DNA of 64,000 nucleotides from Okapia johnstoni. Taxonomy: Eukaryota; Chordata; Mammalia; Artiodactyla; Giraffidae. Location: NCBI GenBank assembly GCA_024291935.2, contig CM044315.1, positions 74,258,385 to 74,322,384 on the forward strand, written 5' to 3'. Each line of letters opens with the position of its first letter. Positions within the stretch are counted from its first letter, which is position 1. The translations under genes were made by a program, and so were the position numbers. The notes beneath the pieces were generated by a model, which ran no database searches, was not told the DNA's origin, and saw nothing but the letters and a program-made list of their open reading frames with translations. Below are positions 26,540-37,956 of the stretch, piece by piece.

Positions 26540-26830
26540 TTCTCTTTTATGCTTCACTCTGCTTCAGCTATACTCAGCTTTCAAATATGCTAGATACTTT
26601 CCAACTTTAAGATCTTTGTGTTTGCTGTTCTCTCTGCCTGGAATTCTGTTCCCAGAGATAGGTGTTCCACTTCATCCTTTACCTCTTTTGAATCTTTGGT
26701 CAAGTATCATCTTTTAAGTTGACTTCTCTATGTAATATTGCAACACCTCTTCCCTGCCTTGTTTTTCCTCCATCACCTGGAGCTCACAGACTTTAGTTTT
26801 GTCTCACATCATATTACACCTCACCTATGC
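26540..26830 (-). mobile_element. L2 LINE fragment
   Basis: Diverged but ordered L2 words on the reverse strand: TTTGTGTTTGCTGTTCTCTC, CTGCCTGGAATTCTGTTCCC, and TCAAGTATCATCTTTTAAG. It is a mammal-wide fossil, without coding potential. Confidence 0.5.
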
Positions 26831-26995
26831 AGATGAAGCAAGTGGGAATTATTTTCAGTGTCATCACCTCGGGAGACTAGACACTAGGTCCAGTGAATAT
26901 GTCATTGCCCAAAACATTTAGGGGACACTTCTTTAAGAGCTGCCTTCAGAGAAAGCTTAAAGGCTTTCAAAGAAAGAAGTCTTGCCTCCTAAAAG

Positions 26996-27205
26996 CAGTG
27001 TTTCACAAAGTATGTCCTGCTAAACACTTGAATCAGAAACACCTTGGAGGGAGACAGTTGGGAGCTTATTAAAAAGACAGTTTCCTGGGCCTTACCACAG
27101 ATCTATTGAATCAGAATCTCTCAGCGATGGGACTGAGGAATTTGCCTTTTGAATAAACTTTATAGGTGATTCCTAGGCCTTTAAAGCTTGAAAATCACTG
27201 CCTTT
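26996..27205 (+). mobile_element. MER5A-like hAT (Charlie) non-autonomous DNA transposon
   Basis: The start resembles the MER5A terminus (CAGTGTTTCACAAAGTATGT), the middle has ATTGAATCAGAATCTCT, and the end (GCTTGAAAATCACTGCC) is the inverted terminal repeat. Length (about 200 bp) fits the family. Confidence 0.75.
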
Positions 27206-27944
27206 ATAGTCAGTGTCTCCCAGCTTGTTTACCTAACTTATTTTGACCCAAAGACTTAGAACTATTTCAAAACCTCAAAGCCACCCTTAAAGGACAAAGA
27301 CACGTATGCCAGTGGTGCTGAAGATCATCTCCAGAAGTGAGCTGCACGATGGATAGGCATGAAGACTTGGAGAAATGATGTAGTAGGAGACAGTAGTCTT
27401 TGGCTGTTTTTGGTATGCTTGACAATGCTAGCAACATTGTTAGGTCTCACTTTACATGTTATAGGCCCTTGGCTTTAACTTCCCTATTAAGGGCAAAAAA
27501 GGAAGAAGGGAGAATTCTGTGTTGGCTAGATAGTAGAGGATCTCTAAGGTCCTTTCCATGTATTTTGTGTTCTGGTTTTTCTGCTGAGCTATATACATGT
27601 TTTTTAACAAACCCTGAACGCATGAATGAATATGTATAACAAATGAGGCTTACTACTATAGCAAAAACCAAGTTTGGCTTGCTTTAAAAAGAAGAGCCTC
27701 CTTAAATCAAAGTGACTTCAAAAGATGTAATATAAAAAACAAACAAACCAAAAAAAAAAACCACTCAGCAACCCATACTGGAAAAGTCCTATATTGCTAT
27801 TGAATGTGGATTTCTTCTACTCGATAACCTTTCGTTTTGGAAAAATGGTTCACACATTATCAGAACGACATTTAATGTGTTTAATAGTTCAAGGGTAAGC
27901 AGCCAGAAATTGTGATGCTGATTCTTGGTTTCAAATTAGTTAAC

Positions 27945-27946
<2 letters not shown>

Positions 27947-27991
<45 letters not shown>

Positions 27992-28011
27992 TGCGTGCGC
28001 ACACACACACA
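27947..28011 (+). repeat. (TG)21 microsatellite facing an (AC) tract
   Basis: (TG)21 occupies 27947-27988, followed by TATTGCGTGCGC and an (AC)-rich run to about 28010. Nearly the whole 65 bp alternates purine and pyrimidine, and the TG and AC runs are complementary inverted arms. Confidence 0.95.
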
Positions 28012-28035
28012 GGCGCATACACAACAGCATGCGTG

Positions 28036-28152
28036 AGCGCTGTCAGTCAGGTATGACTCTTTGTGAGTCTATGAACTGTAGCCCGCCAGGCTCCTCTGTC
28101 CATAAAATTTTCCAGGCAAGAATACTGGAGCGGGTTGCCATTTCTTACTCCA
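28036..28152 (-). mobile_element. BOV-A monomer SINE
   Basis: Reverse-strand BovA body: TCAGTCAGGTATGACTCTTT, CCAGGCTCCTCTGTCC, and CAAGAATACTGGAGCGGGTT on +. It sits directly beside the (TG)n/(AC)n tract. Confidence 0.85.
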
Positions 28153-28443
28153 GATTATTTAATTTCATATTCCCTTTTAAGTGTGTAAAGTTTTATAGTA
28201 CTACACAACTGCAGCATTTATAATTGTACTTCCTTATTTCCCAAATATCAATACCTGCCCTTTCGTTCTCTGAATGAGAGTAATACCAGTGATTGTATTT
28301 GTTTAGTCAACAATTCTTTGATCCTGTGTCTTAATACACAAAATAATCTTTTATTGTTGGCCCATAGGTATAAGTTATCATTTTAATCATGGAAAAAATG
28401 ATAAAAATTTTAAATATAATTATGCATTTAATAATGATCAAAT

Positions 28444-28609
28444 GCTGCTGCTGCTAAGTCGCTTCAGTCGTGTCCGACTCTGTGTGACCCCATAGACGGC
28501 AGCCCACCAGGCTCCCCCGTCCCTGGGATTCTCCAGGCAAGAACACTGGAGTGGGTTGCCGTTTCCTTCTCCAGTGCATGAAAGTGAAAAGTGAAAGTGA
28601 AGTCGCTCA
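28444..28609 (-). mobile_element. BOV-A2 SINE (one monomer plus partial second)
   Basis: On + it begins GCTGCTGCTGCTAAGTCGC, continues with TCAGTCGTGTCCGACTCTG and GGAGTGGGTTGCCGTTTCC, and ends with the linker AAAGTGAAAAGTGAAAGTGA and a few bases of the second monomer. It is little diverged, so young. TCAAAT occurs at both ends, a weak TSD. Confidence 0.9.
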
Positions 28610-29239
28610 AATAGCTACCAATTTTAAGGGTCTACCATTGTTCTAAGCACAGTTCTGAGTGCTTTCTGTATCTTATAAGAATGTTAAGTGTTTTAAAGAT
28701 GTGTTATTTCCACTTTATATATAAGACTTCTTTAAACTTATGGAAGTCACATTGAAATGTAGTAATCAGGAAGGCTCACACAGAGTATTTAGCAGTGTTT
28801 TTTTTTTTTTATCAAATGTGCCTCTTTACATTACCTGATATACAGTAGGTAGAGAGTAAATGTAGAATTTCATCACCCTCTCCCTAAATTGCTGTGTTTC
28901 TTTTCGTATATATTTTTTGTTGAAATATAATTTAAAGTTGGTGACTTATGTAATTATGGGTTTGAGTGAAAGAAACTAAACTATATCATGTTTTGAATTA
29001 AAATGAGATTACTTTTTCTCATATCTGATTTATTAGTAATCCTGGTTTCCATTAACAGGATAGAAAAGATCTCTGCTTCAGAGACTGAAAATTTTCTAAT
29101 GATTAATATATGCTAGCCATCAGATGTTCTGTTTATTTTTCTCCTCAAACTTTAGATTAAAACCACTTCCTCTTATCTTTCCAATTTTAGACTTCTAATA
29201 GCAAGAATTGGTGAATATAAGCTTCTAATTATATTTTCC

Positions 29240-29442
29240 TGGGCCTCCCCGGTGGCTCAGATGGTAAAGAATCTGCCTGCAATTCAGGAGACCTGGGTTC
29301 AATCCCTAAGTGGGGAAGATCCCCGGAGAAGGAAATGGCAACCCACTCCAGCATTCTTGCCTGGACAGAGGAGCCTGGTGGGCTATAGTCTATGGGGTCA
29401 CAAAGAGTCAGACACGACTGAGCAACTAACACTTTCACTTTC
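29240..29442 (+). mobile_element. Bov-tA2 SINE
   Basis: A CTCCCCGGTGGCTCAGATGG head, GGTTCAATCCC B box, and a BovA body ending GACACGACTGAGCAAC, then the ACTTTCACTTTC tail. Confidence 0.92.
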
Positions 29443-30282
29443 TTTACCAAGGCCAGAGTTTGAGGCTTCCCACTCCCTATCCCCACCACTTCCACCACTA
29501 TCTACCCCCCCATGCCCCAGGGAACAGTGAGTTGCTTTATTAATTCTTACTTGTTATTAACCATTTTACTTCATTCATTTTCTCAACCTGTCCTTCTTCT
29601 TTCCCTCTTTCCCTAATTTTGCCCCCTTAATAAGAGCATTCTTTGTCTTTTCAAATTTGTTACTTTAGCCTTTGGCTTTGGGAGGTTGATTTTGCAGTTA
29701 GTTATTCCCATTCCTCAAGTCAGTCTATGATGCATAGGTTGTTTGATTTATTAAAATATTTTAGAATCAAAAAATAAAGTCATTTCTTCTTGCCACAGAA
29801 TGGTTACTATTGCTTCCCCCTTTGGTGTTTGAGATTGCAGCAGTTCAATTGCTGTGGAAATCAAATCATTTACCTCTTCATGACACCTGACTCTGATGAG
29901 CACCATTGGTAGTTAGACAAGTTTGCTGCTGCCTCTAGATGCACTGGCACACTTTTGTGTTTTCAAAGGAAGAAAATACCACAATTATGAGAGAACTGCA
30001 TTTATTCTCTTAAAACCACTTGTTTTTCCCATGTCTGATTTTGCTGTAAGGTTTTGAACTAGATTTCTGCTGCTGGTAGTGTGATGTGAATGGTAACTCT
30101 GTGTTGTAAATGATCTGGAGAAGAAGCAGCAGGGCCTCCCACCCATGAGAAAGATTTGATATTTGCATTGTGAAGTTCTTGTAAAGGAAGGAACTGGCAA
30201 GTAGGAATTTTTTAATTGGGGGCTGTCCATTGGCGCTATGGGCTCTTGATGATTGCAATTTGAAAATTTCAAATCTTAGGAA

Positions 30283-30324
30283 GATCTTAGGAGCTAAGAT
30301 CTGAATTCTTAATTCAGATCTTAG
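30283..30324. repeat. Two overlapping perfect palindromes
   Basis: 30283-30301 is an 8-bp stem (GATCTTAG/CTAAGATC) with a 3-nt loop. 30294-30324 is a 14-bp perfect stem (CTAAGATCTGAATT/AATTCAGATCTTAG) with loop CTT. They share the central arm, so one segment appears alternately as sense, antisense, sense. Confidence 0.9.
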
Positions 30325-32590
30325 GAAGATTAATCAGATTAAGTAAAGTTTTAACAAAGTTTCTCTGATTACAATAAATTGTTAGTTAAGACCACTAGAA
30401 AGCATCAACTGGCTGTGTGACCCCTTAATATTTCTCACCTGCTTAGAAATGATTAGAATGATTTACTAATACCTGGTAGAAAACTGATCACCTTGTTTTT
30501 TTATAGTAATTGAATGGTTTAATGGTTAGTGTGACCTTGAAGTCTGTACCTCCCTTGAATGTTTTATATAGTTTTGAAATTTATGTTGTAAATTTAAACC
30601 CAATTTAATACCTATATTTTCATAATTATTTTCCCATCTAGCTCATTTTCACAAAAAGAGGATTTGGGACGTACACAATTTCCAGGCAAAATTGTCTTGA
30701 AATTGAATTCCTAAAACTACTAAGCCAACCTGCCTACCTGCCTCCCTTTTCTTCCTTCCTTCCTGGCTTCTTTCCTTCCTTCACTTTTTGCAGGCCTCCT
30801 CTTTAGCTAGTATTTAATATCACTCATGAGGCTAATGCTGTGATGGGCATCTATCTACTTTGTGATATCCACTTAATCCATTGGTGTGAAAGCAACAAGG
30901 ACTTATTTTCTCCCTTTTGTAGGAAACAGCATTCCAACTGTTTTTTGACATCTTTAATTTCAGAGGTTGCCAATGATCAGATGAGGGTCAAGATTGACTT
31001 TGAAATACTTTAGTAGTAAGCAGAAAGAAAAATGAGATCTATCTTTCTAGTCTCCTGATCTACACATCTTCACTGATGAATTAAAGCTGTATGGGTATGA
31101 ATTTTGGTATAGAGGCTTAGGCTGCATGAGCACCTTTTATCCCATAATAGTTGTGGAATGTGAAGATCTGAAGTTTCATGGAGCACTGATATTTCATGGT
31201 CAACAATGGGTTTTTTAAGGCCTTGTCATTTCAGATTGCCATGAGATCTGGTTATTGCTGCTCTAAACGTGTGTATGAACCTAACTCCCACTGAACTTGT
31301 TGCAGGGGTGCTAACTTGTCTTGAGACTCTTGCCGACAGTTCTCGTGGCCCTGTGTGTAGTCACGGCACAGGTTTTTGTGGAGGATTCAGCCTAAATTTC
31401 AGGGATAAATTTCTATACACAAGAAATATATTGGCTTTAAAAATTAAGTGGTCTGATTCTGTTTTGAATTTGGATATCAAATGAATCTGAGCACATGACA
31501 TTTTAATGCCGTTTGTCTTTTCAAATAGATTTACTTTCTAATGCATGTGACGACAGGACTTTGCTCATCAGCTAGAACATACATTTCAGAGGAGTTGTTA
31601 CCTAAAATATTATCATAAGGCATGAGAAAACACATGATTTAAGTTGCCTTTCATGAACATAATTAAGAATTAATAAGCCAGTACCAGGGGCTAGTCCCCA
31701 GAATTTCCACTGTTTTGCCTTTTGTGACCTGTGTTATTAAAAGTCCATTATTTTTACAGACTTTATTAAATTGGATCTTATTAAAGCATTCTATATTTGC
31801 ATTTGGTCTTTCATAATTCATTATTATTATGACATTTACTTTTTACCATCAGATCTGAAAACATATCATAAGCTACCCTTTTCTCTTGAAAGAAATGCTA
31901 ATTTCAAACAGTCCTCTAATAGAAGAGAAAAGCTTTATCAGTTTTTTCATTTATTCCAGATCGTGTTAAGAATACTAATGCTAGACTTCGGTATGCTAAT
32001 ATCTCTGAGCTTTTTTTGGTCAAAAGCTTAGAATTATTATTTTTATCCCATACTAAGTATGAAACTAGAAGACCTGCTACTACTACTGGAGAAAACACAA
32101 TTCTAAAGTACAATTCTTTATTCTAAGGACCTGCAAAAATGTTGCTGAATCCTGTTTTGACTAGGATGCAGCTGGTCAATTTAACTTTTACCACCCAGTA
32201 TTTGTCCTCCTGAAGAAATTCTTTCCTCATAAAATTCTTTTTGCTTGTTTTTCTGATAGTTTAGGGTAATACAGCTTGTAATGTTTAAAACTAAGAATCC
32301 TATGCTGTCAGTCCTACTCAGCACTAAGGGTGTGCTGCCTGATTTTCTGTTTTCTGATAATCACTTCTGATATTGATTTCTGATAATCATTTCTATTCCA
32401 TTTATGATGTAGTTGAAAACTTAATATAGTAAGATTTTACTTATTGATATCAGGCAGACTGTCTAATTTAATATAACAGAATTTTTTCAGTTATAATATT
32501 ATAATTATAATAAGACTGAATTTTGGGGGGGTAGTAGTAAATTTCTTAAATTCTGAAATGAAGCTAACTTTGGATTTTGTCTCATTTTAG

Positions 32591-32727
32591 ATTTCTAACA
32601 ATGTGCAATAGACACTTTGGCAGTGTTGTTGCGCAAACCATTCGGACTCAAAAAACAGATCAGTTTCCACTTTTTCTGATTATTATGGGAAAGCGATCAT
32701 CTAATGAAGTGTTAAATGTGATACAAG
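32591..32727 (+). CDS. FAF1: FAF1 internal coding exon B (UAS domain, central part)
   Basis: The exon is 137 nt. Its first base completes the Arg codon left open by exon A, followed by 45 codons (FLTMCNRHFGSVVAQ... to ...SSNEVLNVIQ) and one base of a Gly codon completed by exon C. The residues match the central UAS domain of FAF1, with the QTIRTQKTDQFPLFLI stretch diagnostic. The acceptor is a T-rich tract ending in TTTTAG at 32590. A branch-point-like GCTAAC sits at 32563-32568, about 22 nt upstream. The donor GTAAAG starts at 32728. No in-frame stop or frame problem is present. The 22.2-kb intron before it contains a BovB LINE and many SINEs. Confidence 0.96.
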
Positions 32728-33671
32728 GTAAAGTACATTCACAAGAGGAGTAGAGTGTCTCCTTATTTATGTGATAACCTTATAATATTCATAGCTGAAA
32801 GTTATTCTCTGTATTGATGAATATCTTTGCATTTTGAAATACAGAACATCCTGAAGAAGAATATCTTCAAAAAGTATAGGTGCTATGAAATATGAAATAT
32901 GCTACATGAAAATCCAATAGAAACACCTTAATAAAACTGCACAGCCCTTGGGATATAGGTTAATCATGTTAAATATTCAAAATTGCTAAGTTTTCTAAAA
33001 TAGAAATTAAGTCATAATCAGTCATCAAAGATGATGTCCTATGTGTGTATGTGTGTCTGTGTATACGTATGTGTATTTCTTGATGTAATTTTGGTTGGTT
33101 GAAGGAAATCCTTATGTTTAGTTATCTGGAAAAACTTGTGACTGGGTATTGTGAATTGAATAGTTCACAGTGGCAGTTGTTTTTTCTTATTTGTGTGAAT
33201 CTGTCTAGAATGCAACCTTGAGGTGTGAAGCTATAGGATACCTGTCAGTTTAATCACAGTGCACTTTCTTTACCAAAAAAATGAGTTTGTTTTTTTTTTT
33301 ATGTTACTAACATACCCTAAAGATTAGTATAAAAAATTACCTTATTCGTGGCAAAGCTTAAATTGAAAAGTTTATTTTTTCTATGGCACAGGGAAAACGA
33401 TGTTTCAAGTGCTCCAAGCTAAAGCTTGTGTCTGAAATACTTAATTTCTGCCCCGATTTAAGCTAAAAGTTCAATAGTAGATAATGAATTGAGGAAGGGG
33501 TATATCTTCTGGTGCCTTTCAAACTCAAATAAAACAAAACCTCCGGTATTTTATGTTTTCCCTATAACTAGAGTGTTCACTTTCGTAAACAGTGTTAAAG
33601 AAGACCTGCTGGGGGGACAAATTACCTAGAGTAAATAGATAATGTTTCATTTCAGTTTTCCCTTCAGGGAT

Positions 33672-34865
33672 AATGTTACAATAGCTACTGGTTCTCAAAG
33701 CATGGTCCATGGACCCTAAAGGTCCCCTAGACCCTTTTAGGGCATCTACAAGGTCAAAAATGTTTTCATAATAGTAATAGACTTTTGTGTGTGTGTGTGT
33801 GTGTGTGTGTTTTTTACTGTGTTGACATTTGCACTGATGGCACAAAATCAGTGCTGTTTAAAACTGCTGGCACCTTAGTACAAATCAGGGCCATGACCCA
33901 GAACTGTACTAGTAGTCATATTTTCCACCTCCATGTATGTACATTTATAAAAAGTCATTTTATTAAATATTAAACCTTTTTATCGTTTATGTGACACAGT
34001 TGGGCAGACATTTCTCTAAAATGAACAAAGTGACAGCCTGTTACTTCAAACTTTAGAACTAACAACATTTGTTGCCAATGATAGAAATTTGGTTTTTTAA
34101 GCAAAAAGTTAGAATGTCCTCCACCATTTAAGACTGACAGCTTAAATACCTTCCTGGTGACATCAGTGGTGGTACCAATAAATGTGATTTTTTTAATATC
34201 ATAAAATTAGCTGTGTCAGCATTCAAGAGAAATGTATGACTCAGTGAACCAATATTTTCCAGATGACCAGTGCATAATGTTATAAATTCATGCATGGGTA
34301 ACAGACCTATTCAAAGGGCAGAATAAATCAATGGATTTTAATATAACACAGTACAGTAAGTTCAGTGATACAGTTTCCAGTTCCTCACCTACCTAATCTT
34401 AAAAAAAAAATCCCACTTCTCAGTTTGGGAGTATTAAATAAAAAAATCTATAATTACCTATTAAAATACTCCCCCCTTTTCCAACTATATATCTGTGTGA
34501 GGCCACAATTGCTTCATAAACTTTAACCAAGATGACACATTATAACTAGTTTAATGTAGATATAGATATGAGAATCCAGTTGTGTTCTATTAAGCTTAAC
34601 GTTAGAGAAATTTGCAAAAATGTTAAAATAATGACATTCTTCTCAGTCAATCTTTCCTTTTGGAACATATAGTCATTTTTCATAAAACATGTTTATATTA
34701 GGAAATTATAGGTTTATTATTGTTACTTTTAAATGGATGGATAACTATGTTTTAGATATTTCAGTTTTAATTTCTAACACAGTGGATGTTGGTAACCATA
34801 TCCACATAAATAAAAATTCTTCAGGGATCTCAACAGTTTTTAAGTATATAAAGAAATTCTTTTGC
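33672..34865 (+). pseudogene. Fossil hAT-type DNA transposon with transposase remnants
   Basis: The left end (TGGTTCTCAAAGCATGGTCC) is a hAT-type terminus. Downstream text is a decayed transposase: TCTCTAAAATGAACAAAGTG, ATTTGTTGCCAATGATAG, CAGTGAACCAATATTTTCC, and a translatable stretch near 34470-34503 reading PPFPTIYLCEA. That resembles the C-terminal hAT dimerisation (hATC) region, where a hydrophobic L-C-E-A segment is conserved. All reading frames are broken by stops. The right terminal repeat is not seen, so the element may be truncated near 34865. Recognition is by family resemblance; the exact subfamily is not assigned. Confidence 0.75.
33786..33810 (+). repeat. (TG)12 microsatellite
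   Basis: Pure TG dinucleotide run inside the fossil hAT element, followed by a T run. Confidence 0.95.
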
Positions 34866-35063
34866 AATAAACTATAACAAATAAATTGTCGCTGAACTGC
34901 ATTAACTGATACTTTTCTGCATCTTGGATCATTAAGGGCTTAGGTATAAAGTACCTTCAAGTACAGTTTGGCAATGAGTCCATAAATTAGGGCCGAAGCA
35001 TAGTTGATAAGCAGTGGCTTTAAGCCTAAAAATTAATGGCCATGATGTAGTCACCTATTCAGG

Positions 35064-35222
35064 GGACAACAGAGGACAAGATGGTTGGATGACATCGTTG
35101 ACTTAGTGGACGAGTTTGAGCAAGCTCAGGGAGATGATGAAGGACAGGAAAGCCTTACATGCTGCAGTCCATGGGGTCACATAGAGTCGGGCATGACTGA
35201 ACATCTGAACAACAACAGCAAT
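35064..35222 (+). mobile_element. BovB LINE 3' end, 5' truncated
   Basis: It corresponds to the last about 160 bases of BovB: GACAAGATGGTTGGATGACA (codes for the MRWLDxI region), GCTGCAGTCCATGGGGTCAC, GGCATGACTGAACATCTGAA and the AACAACAACAGCAATAA tail. Confidence 0.85.
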
Positions 35223-36319
35223 AAAATTATAATATTTCCCCAATGATGATTCTAGTACCTTTACAAAGTATTCATGCCCCATGCTTTCTTAGTCACTCTA
35301 GTTTACACATAAGAAATGGAAACCCAAAGATTTTTCCAGTATCAAAATCTACATTGAAGTTACTCTTACTAAACTTTTACCGTTTATTGTATCTATCACA
35401 CACAGTGATGCTGTGTGTCCTTGGTACCAGGCACTTTATATTATCTCTAATCCTTCTAAGAACCCTACAGAGGTAGTGTTATCTTCATTTTGCAGATAAG
35501 AAAATTGATTGTTTCAGAGCTATAGTCACTCCCTCTTTTCTTATTCACTTGTTTACTAAGTGAGTATTAAGCCCTTGTCATGTGCTAGGCATTTTCTAGG
35601 TACTAGATCATGTAAGAAGTAGAACTAGGGTTAGAACTCTGACTCTAAAACCAGTTCTACTTCTTGGTAATGTTATACCATACCAAGATAATATTTGTTC
35701 TCTAGCTGATTTATGGAGAGAGTAGTGCTCGATGTGGCCAGATTAGATTATTTCTTTGACTAGAGACCAAAACTGCCCCCTAACCCCATGTTGCCAGTGA
35801 TCATAAGGAAAACTGGGAAAGGACCATTGAAGGATCATGTTAGGCAGATGGTACTCTGGAGGAATACAAGCAAGGATGCTTGTTATGTGTTGTCTCATTG
35901 GTGGCCATTCCATTAATGGGACTAGAAGACACCTAAGGCCTTGGAGAAAGACAGGCTCTTTTGCCTGTTGGTTTGAAAGAAGCAAAAAATTGCTATATCT
36001 TTATGGATCTTCATGACTTTCTCTCTTGTAGATGCATCCAAAGCAAATAGCAAGACTCAATGCATGCAAAAAATGGCATATATGTGCTATATGTTTGTTA
36101 GGGACTTGGCAAGGAAATAAAATAGCATTCAAGAAAATCAAGCGTTTGAAATATCCTGTCCATAAAGATTATATAGCATAGTTATTTGAAAGCAGCTAAA
36201 AGGGAAAAATACCATTTAGGGGAAAAAATCCTTTTTTCCCCCAGAAATTGAATTACTATTTGTTTCACCAAAGAAATTTTAGTAATAGGAGATAATTCTA
36301 AGTAAACAGTGTGCTAAAG

Positions 36320-36510
36320 TGGCAAAGAAGACAGGCTTTTGAGTCAGACTCGTATGGTTTCAAATCCTGGTCCTATAACTTAACCAACTTGACCTTGTTT
36401 AGTCAGGTTACTTGAGCTCTGTAAGCCTCATTTTCCTTCTCTTGACTGTCAAAATCATAATGAACCTTCATAGAATTGTTATACAGATTAAATGAGATTT
36501 TATATATATA
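36320..36510 (+). mobile_element. MIR SINE
   Basis: Diverged but ordered MIR phrases: GACAGGCTTTTGAGTCAGAC, TTCAAATCCTGGTCC, CCTCATTTTCC and ATACAGATTAAATGAGAT. It ends about 360 bases before exon C. Confidence 0.7.
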
Positions 36511-36876
36511 AACCTAATCATTTAACCTAATCACTGACTTACAAACAAATGGTAGTTGTTTCCAGTGTTGTTAAGTAGATATGTTTTCCTAATTTGAAAG
36601 ATACTTTTTTCCTTGTGATTTGGATATTCTAAATAGTGCCAAAAATCTTTATAAAGAGACTGTTCCCACAAATCTAAGTATTCTGAAATTTCAACTGCTA
36701 GTGTACTGCATTACTTTCTTATTGAAAATAAACTTTTCATTGCAAGCGTAAAAGTCTTTATTGGCATGCTAGTCTGTAATTTTTTAGACTGTAGTTATTT
36801 CTTACTGATTAATTCTAGAGCAACTTCCCATTTTCTAACCTTGATGTAAAGTTTGGCAATCTCTGTGTGTTGCTAG

Positions 36877-36965
36877 GTAACACAACAGTGGATGAGTTAA
36901 TGATGAGACTCATGGCTGCAATGGAGATCTTCACAGCCCAACAACAGGAAGATATAAAGGATGAG
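36877..36965 (+). CDS. FAF1: FAF1 internal coding exon C (UAS domain end, entry to coiled coil)
   Basis: The exon is 89 nt: two bases completing the Gly codon of exon B, then 29 codons (NTTVDELMMRLMAAMEIF... to ...DIKDE), ending in phase 0. This is the C-terminal helix of the FAF1 UAS domain and the start of the charged, Glu/Arg-rich segment that precedes the UBX domain, the p97-binding module. The acceptor is TTGCTAG with AG at 36875-36876. A good branch-point candidate TTCTAAC lies about 40 nt upstream (36832-36838). The donor is GTAAGG at 36966. The next exon, expected to encode a Glu/Arg/Lys-rich helix, was not found before 64000, so the following intron exceeds 27 kb. Confidence 0.96.
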
Positions 36966-37956
36966 GTAAGGTGAAAGGTTAAGTGAACCTTTAATAGGAT
37001 TTTGAGGAGATAATTTGTCAAATGGTGATGTTTGCCTATGTCATGATTGATAAACAAGGCATTGATGAAGATGCATTTCTACATGAACTGAATTTTCATG
37101 CCACTGAATTTACCTTTCAGTCCATTCTTTTCATGACCCAAAGACCCAACAATTTGTTTAACTTTATGAAGTTATACTTTGCTAGATTTGCAATTTACAG
37201 GAAATGAAATCTGAAGCATGTTTACAGGAGAAACTAGATAGTCCAGTACTATTATATGGGTATTTCACTCCCTTTTAAGGTCCTCTTACTCTTTTGAGAT
37301 TGATTACCAATAAACACATTTTACATTTGAACATATTTTTGAATCACTGTGAGAATTAGTAAAAAGATCACCAGAATTCTGAATTTCTGTGCCTCTCAAA
37401 CATTTAGATGGCATAGATGACATGGGCATGGAACCTCAAATATAATAGAATAATAATAACAGCAATATTGATAATACAATAGTAGTCAACACTTACTGAA
37501 TATTTATAATGTATTAATACTTGGCACTATTCAAAGCACCTTTCATTAATCATCTCATGTGATTCTTAAAACAATCCCACGAGGTTGCGTATAATTCAGA
37601 GTTCTGGCTGGAACAGGTGATGCTTTCAAACTAGATTATTGAGAAGAGTTTAATAAGGCAACTATTTATAAAGATACGGGCAGAGTTTATAGGAGTCATC
37701 AATGGATAGTATACTATAGGGCTAAAGGGAGCCATTACCACCCTTAGGCCTGAAGGCCTAGGAAAGGGTAGTATGTGGAGACCAATTGCTTCTTTTAGGG
37801 CTAGCCCTTTTGAGCTGGTAAGGAGGAAGCTAAGGAATAGCTTCCCTTCCCTTTTATATTTATGATCTCCTGCTAGTATCTTCTATTGACCTAACCCAAC
37901 TAGCAACTGAAAGGCAGGCAAGAGAACCTCCCTGGGCAAAAAGCTAGGTAGAGCAT

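Larger units (their letters stand above)
10405..32590 (+). other. FAF1: FAF1 intron between exons A and B (22,186 bp)
   Basis: This complete intron is bounded by GTAATA at 10405 and TTTTAG at 32590. 10405-13675 has no recognisable ruminant-specific repeat and no coding signal. 13866-19360 is similar, apart from L2-like words at about 13866-14100; a locally more GC-rich patch lies at 15005-15480 and a polypyrimidine-rich stretch at 16560-16635, neither of which I can assign. 19372-22455 is a BovB LINE. 22456-23480 and 24800-25190 show nothing recognisable. 23494-29442 is SINE-, L1- and L2-rich. 29443-32590 holds no clear repeat except a pyrimidine-rich CCTTCC-type tract at about 30727-30783 and a short palindrome cluster at 30283-30324. 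Confidence 0.9.
32728..36876 (+). other. FAF1: FAF1 intron between exons B and C (4,149 bp)
   Basis: This complete intron is bounded by GTAAAG at 32728 and TTGCTAG at 36876. It contains a fossil hAT-type DNA transposon (33672-34865) with an internal (TG)n tract, a truncated BovB 3' end (35064-35222), and MIR-like sequence at 35420-35680 (-) and 36320-36510 (+). 32728-33670 and 36511-36830 show no gene or repeat that I recognise. Confidence 0.9.

Noticed and set aside
27912..28223. 103-codon open frame containing (CV)n
   Set aside because: It is a translation of the (TG)n microsatellite and an adjacent BOV-A SINE.
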